A DNA stretch of 64,000 bases from Rhipicephalus microplus (Eukaryota > Arthropoda > Arachnida > Ixodida > Ixodidae): the NCBI RefSeq assembly GCF_043290135.1, contig NC_134701.1, positions 203,160,601 through 203,224,600 on the forward strand, given 5' to 3'. Under the pieces are notes generated by a model that saw only the letters and a program-made list of their open reading frames with translations, had not been told where the DNA came from and did no database searches. Each line of letters starts with the position of its first letter. Positions within the stretch are counted from its first letter, which is position 1. This document shows positions 30,611 to 41,943 of the stretch, one piece after another. The translations under genes and the position numbers were made by a program.

Positions 30611-33600
30611 GTCATTATTTATTTGAAATATTTATCGAATATTTGGTCACGTACGAGATGATTAGTTTTCACTCACAACCAGTGATGCCGACACCAACGT
30701 CGACACCAGAGTTTCTGTGAAACTTACCCTTTAATGTTATCACGTTAAAAGACAGGTGACCACTTAGGAAAAGCTGTCCGTGCAGCCGCTTTCGCAAAAT
30801 GAAAAAGTTTGACTCTGAAGCATAAAGTCATCATGAATGCTGCAAAGAAAAGGCGTACTCACGGCAAATTGTAGTGCCATGTAAAGGATTGTACTCTGCA
30901 AAGTGGGACAGGTTTGCCTTGGAAGACGGTATCCCGAAATTATGTAATCAAGAGTTTTATAGGTTCATACTGTAGCAAGACGGTGCACAGAGGTACTTCG
31001 TTGCCACCGTGAATCATCGGCCGGAGGAATCAATCGTCTGATGTGGCTTGAAAAGTGGGTAAGAGACAAAAACAAGCACAGGCACTACGTTACTAGAAAA
31101 AATTTGAGCACAGTCAGACGCAAGATGACGTTCACCTTATAGTGGCTTACATTGGCCAGGCGTGAATGACAAAATAAAAAGACAAGAAAAAGAAAGTTGC
31201 AGAACGCTGATAAAGGTGAGGCTCAGTGCATCAATGCACTGTAACAAACTGCTTATCTCTGACAAGAAGTAATGTTTGGAACATTTTTTAGTGTCTCACG
31301 TATGAGAATACTTAGCGTGTGCGCAACATCTATACACCGTTGTATGCGTCTGCACGTGTGCTTGCGTGTACATAAGTTTGCAAGCCTATGAATGTTGATA
31401 ATAAAAGCAATGCGATGACCAACTTGCGTTCAGCATTTTGTCCTCTGACAATAACGTATTCAAACAACTTACAGTGAGTTTGTGAGTTTCTAGCTAATAA
31501 ACAACAGCACGCAGTCATATCCGTCGTCAACTCAAGTGATCATTATGTTCATTAGCTGCTGGAAGTGTTCTTTCCTATATGGCTTCTAAATTAGCTCTAC
31601 TGCTGTTTTTTTTGATCTCATCCTAATGTTAAATTTTTTTGGTAAATGCAGGTGAGTCATGAAAAGAACAAAATTGGTGAGAGCTCATTTAATAAAAAAA
31701 AAGAACACCGCACGACACCTTATTGCTCGTGTGTGCAAGTAATTGCAACCAGCGCTAGCGTGTGTTTGTAAAGCTTTCTGTTGACCCAAAAGAACCACCC
31801 TGCACTTTAGCGTGCTCATATAACTTCCATACTTGTCCTTAAAGAAAAAAAAAAGAAAAAAAAAAGAAACTACTTTTCATCTTTCACTTGTTTGTTGACC
31901 TTACGCGAAGCATCTTCGAAGTATATGCGCCAAAGAACTCATCAAGTTGAAAGAAGTTCATCCTATACGAATGAATAGTCTGCCATCCCCGTTCGTGTAG
32001 TGTCACTTACATTGTTCAGTTACCGCTCTTATCTGTACTCCTCATTTGGCCTTATCGTGCTGTTTGCTTAGAAAAAAAAAAGGCAATGACAATTAGAAAC
32101 GGAGTTAGGTAGCCACTGCTACCAGGTCGAGCAAACATGAGCCGCACAAGTAGAAAATATTCGCTGGAAATACCGCAAAGTGTGCGCTCATCTCGGAAGC
32201 TAAGGATAATAAAGCGAAAGGAAGAAGCAACAAGAAGGTACTTCTATTATTGAGTATGGGTGTGAGAACTTTTCCCTTTCGTTCTGAAGTTCGATCGTAT
32301 TGATTAAGTACGAGCCCGTTTATTACGAGCACTGATGCGCCTGTTTTTACCTACATGGGATGACAGTTATTTTTATGCTGTCCATTACCTTATTTTTTTG
32401 ACAAAATATTTTCACGGCCGCAAAGAAGGTCAGTAGCATAAGCAGCGTGCGTTTTCTGTCACTAAGCTGAAGCGACTGAGTATTGCTCGCCATTTCCTTC
32501 TGTATCTCCCGTAGAACATCTATTTATGTTTACCAGGATGATTTTGACCACCTATACGACGGTTATTTATAAATTAGGCATTTACAGTAGTGCTTACAAT
32601 GGCTTGTCCCAGTACGCTTTGACCCTAGAAATGGGACATCAAATGCTCTGATTCATCGAGTGTGATGCGTTTGTGTTTGTGCTACCAGACATCATAGTAT
32701 TTGATTTAATTGGTGTGCGAATCTCTTGTTCACTTGTTAATGCTGTTGTTTGAGCTCATAGGCTAAGAAAAACACGACGCTTTTTTGATGCTTCATCTCC
32801 GTCTTTCTCAGTTTACGCTTTGCTTCAAGGTAGCGCAGTTTGTGGGGACTTGCTCTACAATAACAAGTTTACAAACTTTGTTTTTACGTTTGTAGTAAAA
32901 CAAAAAAAAGCAACACACAGCTGTGACTAACACGTTCGGCTTGATAGAGAACTTCTTGGTGACAATGACATCGACGGCGGAGATGTACTGGAAGGGTCTG
33001 TAGAATTGATAAAAATAGACTGGTGTGCCAGAACACATTCATCTTTCCTTTGCAAAGTTTCTACACCTCAATCGTTTCTCATTGCACCCTTGTCTTAAGA
33101 AAAAAAAGCATCTACGCTTTTTTAGTTAAAACGTAGTATAAAAAAAAGTAAAAGAAATGAAAAACGTTATTTTTTTACATATTCGACAAACTTTTTGCAG
33201 AAAAGCGCCGCCTTTTCAACTAAAGCTTTTTTTTTCATTCTTAAGCGTCTAATTTCGGCTATGGCGTCGTCATACAATTTGGACGTAAACTTATTTTGCT
33301 GGTTCAGTCAGTTCAGTTTTCCTGTGATTTCTTTGGTGATAGAGTACAATAATACAAATCATTCCCTAGGTTTATTTTGATGACAACTCATAGTGAATTG
33401 TTATGGCATATATTTCAGTAAACCTCATCAAACTAAGTTAATGCACACTTTTCACTAAGAGGTTTTTACAACGCTGGGGTGGCCCTAACTTGTTATCCTG
33501 CACTGTGAACTTATAGTGACGGAATATAGTAAAAAATTGCAAGCCATGACAAAAATTAGTATCCAAAATCACCAAATATTTTTCAACACGTTTGTTAGCA

Positions 33601-36325
33601 TACTGCCTAATCAACCATATAGTCTCTCGAATTACCAGGCATACCATTCTGGTCGTGGAGCCTTTTTCGATCATAACAAGCCATGCACGTTCTTTTTTTC
33701 AGCAGCTTAGCCTTATATAAGACCACGAAGTTCAAATCAATTCAGTTTAATTCTTTGTTTGCAGGCGTAAAATACAGAAATACAAGGACTCGTGTTTCAC
33801 AAAATGTGAAACTCCTTTTCTCAACGTTAAAAAACAGCCACATGAGCTCGGTGAGTGCTGCCCAGTTGCGTGCTTAGTTTTGCGGCAAAAATTACGGCAT
33901 CGCGTTCTGGATTTCCTCCTGGCTGCGGCGAAATGAATTTTGAATAGTAGCGCCATAAAAACGAAGAGCTAGCGCTAGGGTGGTGTCCTTAAAGGCAGTT
34001 TTTGGTCGTTTATTGTTGATAACCACTGAACAGCGCATGACGTAAGAGCGATGAGGTTTTCGAGAGATTTTAACCACCATTGGGTATTTAGATCCAGAGA
34101 AAAGCAGATGAAGTGGGATGGCATATCGGCGCCTTCACTGGTCCTTTACTTTCTGCGTTTGTAGCAAAGTTTTTTTCTGATATACAAGCATGTAAGTTAC
34201 GCACATGTCTCAATTATTTAACATTTGCTTAGTTTGAAAACACGACTTTTGATGCTTGGGATGCATTCAGTGAATCGAAAATCTCATAGCATATTTCTGA
34301 ATATAGAACGCTCTTTAGGAGCATTCACACGTTATCAAGGGCAGAACAGCGTCTAGACTGAATAGTTCGTATCGATTCTTGTCTTGTTGGCATGAGTGTG
34401 TATGTGCATGTGCACGTGTGGAAGAGAGGGTGAGACGAATCAGTGTGTGAACAGCGATTAGTCATGTTTCTATACTGCGTGCACCATATATTCATCATAC
34501 AAGCGTAGCTTTTTATTACGTCTTTGCACGCTTCCTTTGCGCACAGAAATAACTTGTAGAACAATGTTGCGTTACCCCACAAGTCCTTTCCGTCTGTACT
34601 CGTTATGCTAGTGCACATTTAAGTCCAGTATATGGATTTGGTGAATGCTTGTTTGAGCTTGTTGTCACAGAATGATGATAGAAATAAAATGAAATTATTT
34701 AAGATTTAACGAGGCTTCATAAGACTTATTTTATTTTGATAGCACGACATGAAATATTGAGAATGAATAAGCACAAAAGCGTGAAGACGCTCGTCCTATA
34801 TTTGATGTTAATTTAGGTTATATACAAAGTTTTATGACCTTCATACACCCGAATGCCTCACAGCAGAAAAACAAAACTTTTCTTGATATGAGACACATCA
34901 GGTCAACAAATATTGCCAGAAAGACGTTTATACCTTCAAACACCTGACTCAATGAACAACCTTGAGGGCAAAGCAGTCTCAATTGTCATTTTGGTATTTT
35001 GTAGCTGCATGTCCGCGCATCGCTTCTGACGATTAAAAATGTCGAGTAGCGGCATATTGGGGTTGCTGGACAAAGGCTAAAGGCTGCTACTGTGAACACT
35101 GTGTGAAATAAGGCGGGATGCTCAGGTGCCTATTTTCAAAACAGTGTGAGTACAGCCTAGAAGCAGGAGTTGTTGGCCTTGAGTGGTTGGCTATCTAACG
35201 CTCTGCTTACAAGCGGTGTCACAATGTTTAGTGGAATACAAGCACAGTGCGCATGTCAGACAATTACTGCATTCAATACCATTCCAAAAAACTTACAAGA
35301 AAAAAGTGTAGTGTCATTGTTGTTTCTTTGCCAGTGTTCTGATTGATAACACTAAGTTTCTCCAAAACACGCCTAAATACCATATATTTATTCATTTATT
35401 TCCAGCGCCAATAGATATACTTTCTTTGCAATGCTCTAAATAAAATGATTTTCATTGTTGTAGTTATTTGTCTCGCACGTCTCTAAGATGAGATCTGGTA
35501 GTAGCTGTGACAGGGTACCTTTCGCTTCTTAATAGGCATGTTTGGGAAAGTGCTTTGAAAGATGGAGTCTGCACCAAAAGTGTTTTTTTTTAGATTGCAA
35601 AAGAAGTTAAGTATAAAGTGTTAATGCCACTGTTACGTGGACAAATACGGAAGGCAAATAAGAAACACACCAGAAGTTTCAGACATGAAGTCTGATGAAA
35701 TGCTCCACTCACTGAATATTATCTTGCTGGTACGCAGTAAAACATCCCTTAGACGGTAGCCAGACGAAACTACGGACACTATGTTCCTGAGGCAGTTTTC
35801 ATGATGAAGAAATGCCTTCAACTTGAAGGCCACTTGAGGGACTTAAACAGGGGATAAAGAGATAAAAACCGATTTCGCCAGTGACTTTCAGTGTGAGACT
35901 GATCTGATGTCAGACACTCCAACAAGCAAGATGATTTGGCATCTTCATGCCTGCTTCATAAGGAAATACACAAAACAGATAAAATACACACATTTTCAAC
36001 TCTCTATGTTTGAAGTGCGAGACATAGAGCAAGCTGTTTTAAGTTGCGAAACAGCTTGTGGTCGAGCTCAATCCGGTGTGTGGCCACCCTTACTGCGCAT
36101 GCGCAACAGCCGGCCAAAGCACTGTCAGAACGAGCTCACGCGCTAGCGCGTTCGGGCCTCTGTAAGGGGCTGAGTAAGGCGTGTCGGCCTCTCCCCCTTA
36201 CACTCTCTGAGCAAGCACGCGATAGCGTCGAGAAATGAGATTCTGCAGACGCTCCACGAACAGACGTGCTCCCGCGCGGTTTCGTGATTAACCCGCGTGG
36301 CATGCTCCAACAAGAGTATGAGGGG
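30611..36325. other. 5.7 kb without a supported gene
   Basis: AT-rich with many poly-A/T tracts (for example around 31848-31866 and 33100-33235). Open frames reach only about 97 codons and none shows a domain. The last part, 36050-36325, is distinctly GC-rich (it contains GCGCATGCGC at about 36096) and includes a TGTAAGGGG / CCCCTTACA inverted pair near 36159-36201. Confidence 0.5.
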
Positions 36326-36790
36326 AGTAGAGAGAGGGAGAGAGAAACTTTATTTTGCGCATAACGCGCAGCATTCAGAATGGTCGGGCGCCTATTGCAG
36401 AGTTCCGCTGGATCTAGCCATCATCTCTATTCGTTGGACCAGCCGACGCTTATCAGCAGTGGCTGAGCTGGACAGCAGTGCCTCCCTTTGTTCCTCTGTG
36501 TTGTTCATGTTGTGGTGTTCATTATGAAGTGTACACTCCCACGTAATCTGAAAGATGGTTGGTGTGGCCCCACACCATGGACATATATCTCTGTATGCTC
36601 TGGGGCACAATGCATGCAGCATGTGTAAGTTCGTGGATGTGTTTGGACTCTGCGTAACGCCCACAGATTACATTTCTGTGAAGTTCTTATGTGGTGCTGG
36701 ATAACAGCCAGAAAAACTAGAGTGAATTCATGGCGTGCTTTCACATGCAAGGATGCGTTAATATCGCGTAAGGTGCCCTGATAAAAGGAA
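36326..36790 (-). mobile_element. I-type LINE 3' end (C-terminal zinc knuckle)
   Basis: The minus strand reads NLHMLHALCPRAYRDICPWC, then GATPTIFQITWEC, and ends KRRLVQRIEMMARSSGTLQ before a stop at about 36392. The C-x-x-C ... H/Q-x-x-W-x-C pattern after TN-NLH is the C-terminal segment found downstream of the RT/RNase H in arthropod I-like LINEs. The 3' end, GCGCAAAATAAAGTTTCTCT, falls into a (GA)n stretch at 36326-36345. A canonical His of the motif is replaced by Gln (FQITWEC). The 5' part, beyond 36790, is truncated, and a frameshift separates upstream coding (around 36505-36750). Confidence 0.68.
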
Positions 36791-39072
36791 TTTTAGGTCA
36801 ACCCAAATGCTGTTTCGCATGCTACTCATGCTTTCATTTAGTAAGAGATGGGGTAAATTTAGACGCGAAGCGGCTGTTGTACTTACTTGTGTAACGCCAT
36901 ACGAAAGTGCGTCCATGCGAACGCACCCCAACGTATTCTTCTCGCCGCAGCTGTTAAAGCGGTGTCAAGTAGGTCACGCTGCAGCGGCGCGTTGAGTTGT
37001 CGTCACGGTAGTGGAAGTGATCAGGACAGATACTTGACGTCAAGTGGAATTGATAAGAATGTTGAATTGGAAGAAAAGCAGGAAAGCAACGATTAAAGCA
37101 AAGCGTAAGAAGTATGGGGAAGACTGAAATAGTAACAAAGAATTGCAGAAAGAGGAAGAAAGGGAAAAATACGGATAAAACAATAAAATAAAAGAGGAAG
37201 CAAGCGAAGATTAGGCACACAGTGAGACAAAGACAGGAAAAAATACGGTGAACTTCGTAGGGGAATAATGCTAGATTTTGCTACACCGATGCAAACATAT
37301 ACATATTTACCAGTGACATATTCTGGGTAATATCAAATCATTGGTATTATTTATGAACGTGTGTGTCTTTTTCGTAAAAACATTTGTTGGCTGGCGTTGT
37401 TCAATCGTGGTCGTTCCGCCGTCTCCACAGAAACTTACGCAGCCTTAGTAGAAACCATCGACGGGCTGTCAGTGGGAGAAAACAATGAAATATAAGCGAA
37501 AGTTAAGGCTCGAGATGACATGAGATAAATGTTATACGGCCCATATTATAGGCAAGATCAGCAAGTTTTAGCACGATTGTCATTTTTATGTTTTCGTGCA
37601 GATTGCGAGCTTTCTGGGTTTCTGGTAATTTATGCTTTGTGTACCCCAATAGCACCCGTCCTCGCGATAGGGATTTGCACTGCGAGAGCAATATTTTCGA
37701 CATTCAAGCTTCTCGGTGTTTATGACAATACAGAGCAGCGAACGAATAACTGTCGCCAAGATATCGGCGGTATGGCAAAAAAATGGCTGCCCGACTAAGG
37801 ACCGCTACAAATGTTGCTGTTGTTTCAAGAGGCGCCTCATAAAATTAGTCACAGCCGCATCATCGAGCTATGTAGAATATTTAGAGCCATGGAAGCAGCC
37901 AACCGACTGCGCGGGAAGGCGTTCACGATACTCACTCGTGTATTCATATTATGTGTTGCCTGGTATATTTTGTTGACCTGCTTTCTTTTCCGAGAAGGCC
38001 AATTGTGTTCGTCATCTTTAAAAAGATCAACAACAAATATTTTATAAGCGACTTTCTGCGGTTGCTGCTTCCGCCCAAAATAAAAAAAGAAGGTAAAAAA
38101 TTGGGTGAAGAAATTTGATAAGTTCTTCTTCCTATAAACAGGGAATTCTTAAGAACGTATATAAAATTTGTGTCAAGTTTCACCACGGCCCTAGTAAATG
38201 TAACATGGCTCGTACGAGTTTATTCTCCCCATAATGTGAGTTATATGAATCGGTAAGGACAACACACAGGACCAACATAACAAAAAAGCTTTTTTCTTCT
38301 TTGCTGTGGCTTTCGTTTTTTTCGCCGCTTCTGTTGCTCTCGTTTGTCATCGTTGTGAACCTTCAGACTGAACTAGGTCACTCTCGTGAACAAACATGCG
38401 ATTTTTTAGCACTGATCCCAAAAGCACCAAAAGTGAACACAAGAGTGAGATGCGAATATGGAGTAATACGAAAAGGCAGAAGAACGATGGGCCACTTTGA
38501 ACTGAACGATTGGGGAAAATCAATAGAAAGACCAGAAAGAAAGGAAGGATGGAAAAAACGCCAGAAAAGTTCTACTGATGTACGTCGGACTGCCCCACGA
38601 ACCAAAGGCTTTTGCACAGGCTGGTCATTCATGAGAACACAAGTGTTTCTTGTTGGTCAACGAAAGAGGAGGACAGTGTTCTATAAGTAGTTGCACGAAA
38701 AGTTATCGGCTGTCCAGCTGTCGAGGAGTGTTGGAAGGAACTAATCCTTCTAAGGCAAATAGAGGATAGTTGTCTAACAAGTGGTCAATCTTTTCTATAG
38801 TCCCACGAATACCGCTTGGCACATTATCAGTCACTTTAATTGATGTTGTATACGCCTTCATGATGGGAGTTTCCAATGTAAGTCGATAGAGTAGGCAAGC
38901 GTCATGTTGATGAGGGCTGCAAGCGGGTCGGGGTTGTACTTTTTGTAGGCGTTCCTGTAGTCCGGTAGGCCTTAAGTTCGGCGCGTTCCACTCCGTCAAT
39001 GTAATAGTGCGGGCTCGTTGAATTCGCTTTACATTTCGACCCTTAAACGCCAAATAGAAACGGGGCCTGCTG
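36791..39072. other. No confirmed gene; weak coding candidates
   Basis: Two open stretches are worth recording. At 37602-37795 (plus) a 65-codon segment follows a TTTTTATGTTTTCGTGCAG acceptor-like sequence and reads a hydrophobic stretch (IYALCTPIAPVLAIGICTA) then a polar end. At 38301-38690 (plus) a 129-codon frame begins with a signal-peptide-like MLWLSFFSPLLLLSFVIVV and continues Lys/Arg-rich. Neither matches a family I know, and no downstream exon or poly-A signal supports them. Confidence 0.3.
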
Positions 39073-39084
39073 TAACTTCAACGC

Positions 39085-39332
39085 TTGATTGATTGATTGA
39101 TATGTGGGGTTTAACGTCCCAACGCTACCATATGATTGTGATAGACGCCGTAGTGGAGGGCTCCGGAGATTTTGACTACCTGGGGTTTCTTAACGTGAAC
39201 CTGAATCTGAGCACACCGGCCCACAACATTTCCGCCTCCATCAGAAATGCTGCCGCGGCAGCCGGGATTCGAACGCGCTACCTGCGGGTCAGCAGCCCAG
39301 TACCTTAGCCACTAGACCATCGCGGCGGGGCA
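39085..39332 (-). mobile_element. Ruka-like SINE with clean 12-bp target duplication
   Basis: Complete copy: on the minus strand, CCGCGATGGTCTAGTGGCTA (A box), GTAGCGCGTTCGAATCCCGG (B box), the body with CCTCCACTACGGCGTC, and a (TCAA)n tail. TAACTTCAACGC flanks it exactly at 39073-39084 and 39333-39344. Good preservation and perfect flanking repeats mark it as one of the younger insertions in the window. Confidence 0.95.
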
Positions 39333-39344
39333 TAACTTCAACGC

Positions 39345-41747
39345 GAAAGATACCTAAATTCGATATCTGGGTAAAGCTACGCGCAAGAGTTAGTATCAAT
39401 ATATTTTCACGCACTATCAAAGCCTGCTTTATGGGATGAGTTTTTAAAGGCCTTTATGGAAGCCTTGGGTGCAGACATCTTTTGTCTTTAGTCGAAAAAT
39501 CTGCTATCAGTCTTGTGTGACGGGTGCGCGTAGAAAGCCTTTGCAGCACTGTCATGTTGTTCTTATTCTCTACTTAAGGCATAATTATGTTATATGAAAA
39601 CTCTGATGTCACCCTGTGCTCTCTGTGGCCTTACTATTCCCCTGGTTTTCACTGCGAATTGTTTTCTTTGTGGTATTTCAAGGTTTTAAATTGCATACAC
39701 ATGGCTAAGGAGTGTTGCCGTATGACGTTACCATTCGGCAATCAGTGCAGTGTGTTATGAGTCAGCGTAATACTGTGAGTGGTGGCCTCCTCGTAAGCCT
39801 GTCGGATGCCACAATAAGAAGCGGTGAAAACGTGCGAGGACGTTATGAAATCGCCTGAGCTTGTTCTCGACAAACTAGTGGATTGTATGACACCACTTTG
39901 CGAAAACACTGGTGCATTTATCATTGCCAGCAGCGATCTCATATGGTGTTGTACAAAGGAGTAGTGAATCGATTTGTTCGAAGGAGTATAATAACACTGC
40001 TAAAGACGAAGACAATAAGTAAGAGACAATGGACCCATGAACGCTTGTCATTGCCTTTACCAGCGCTAAGATACTGCCTGTTTAAAATACCCCAACCAGC
40101 TCACATCGATACACTTATTTCTAAGCGTACGAGCCTTAGAGACCTGGATAATGACGGAGTGAGGACTTTGGAAGGTCAATCTATTCCACTGGAAAACAAC
40201 ATATTAGGCTTCTTTTCCAAAGCAAAGAATGCTTTACTCTAATTTCGCGTTTAATCAGTGCCAGGGCTATAGAATCTGTTTTCGAGAAACGCATTTACAG
40301 CACACTGCTCAGCGCCCATGAAAACACTGGGTAGTGACCATGTTTGGGTTGAACTAGGGACCGTGATAAACGATACGTTATGTATTTTTTTCCGTCGTTA
40401 TATGTTCAAGGCAAGCAGTTTAATGCGTTTAGGTGTTGTGCTGGGCTTGGCTTGCCCTCTGCGTGAACAGTAGGAGTTTCTGCCTTTCAGAATGTACAGG
40501 ATACTTAAATCAGTGTGGTATTTCACAGATTTATTCACACCTGTAGTTATTTATTATAGAAAATAAGAACATCTTAGGGCGCATTTGCAGTCAATGAAAT
40601 GACAGTTGGTATCAGTGTGTGTAGTAAGTCTTGATAGTAATTCGCATTCCTTGTTGGCTTTTACTGAAGGTCACGTGAGGTTTTCGGGACATGAACAGCA
40701 TCTAGTTTTTTAATGATTTGCACTGTCTAAAAAGCAGAAGTAAGTCGCTATCACAAGCACCCAACAGTACAGAATTAAGTATATATTATAGAAGATGGTT
40801 CGTGTTTGCTGTTAGTTGTAAAGTAATAAAATGTTAAACATTAGTGGGCAAGTAGTACAAGAGCTCGGTGTTTGGTTTCTGTTCGAAAAAAATCTGTCGT
40901 TCAAGAATAGTAGCATGCATAAAAACAAGTGATGCGTCCGTGATCACAATCCTAAATGCGTATATACAAGGAAAAAAAAAGATAGCCATATCTAATTCAG
41001 ATGCCCTTCGTGCTTTTGCCTTACTTCCCTGTCAAACTCTAGATTAAAAAAATGTGAATTAAGAATGATGAATAGCAAACAATGTGATTGCTAGAAACAC
41101 CGTGTGTCGGCTATCTGTTTCAGGCTGTCTCTGCGTGTCCTTTCTTGGTGGCTGGTCACGATTTTGCCCAGGGCACACAGGGATGGTTGTTTCATTTCTC
41201 AGCGATGTATAGGGCATGCATGTTCCGGCAAGACCTCTTCAGCCTCCAACGTTTGGGCACCACATTTATGCGTATTTCTTGCTTGGACTCTCCTTTCTTC
41301 GATTTGTCAATTTATTTTTTGTCGACAACACTATAGCATGGCACAGTCGCTTTCTCGGGATTATGTGGTTTCGTCTAAATGTATGTCTACTTTCAAGCAG
41401 TGGCCACAGAATTAATCATTTTCCCCCTCCAATTGCACTTCCCCTGTTAGATAAACAAATGCTTTTTCTTCCGACATAGATCCACAGCACGATGATTCAC
41501 ATTCTAACGAAATAACACGAACGCAGCCATGTGTATGTTCTGTTGGGCGGGCCCCAGGTGAAACATATTATAACGGCCACTGCAAGACCCACCGCACTCT
41601 GCTTTCCAGACCAAGCAGGAATCGTTTTTCATAGACGTGACGTGCCATGTAATTTTCTTCTCCGTATACAGTTCGATCGCACACCCTCCATGCATTCCCA
41701 ATCTGCTCTACTCACGAGACAGTCTTCCGCATACAGATTGAGTTCCT
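39345..41747. other. No supported gene
   Basis: A 119-codon plus-strand frame at 39883-40242 starts at a TTG, not an ATG, and ends GFFSKAKNALL. Several overlapping frames lie at 41088-41479. None is recognised. No repeat motif until the CR1-type element at 41748. Confidence 0.4.
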
Positions 41748-41943
41748 ATATTTTATTTATTGGTACTGCAATCTCCTGGAGGAATTTTAGCAGGTGGGTA
41801 CAAAAGACTTAAACATCAGCATATAACACCAGGCGAACAGATAGAACAGCCTATCACATTTCACATAGTAGGCAGCCATATAACACAAAGCAAACAAATA
41901 ACTATCGCTTGCGTTTTACAACGTAAACAAACGTAACAAAATT

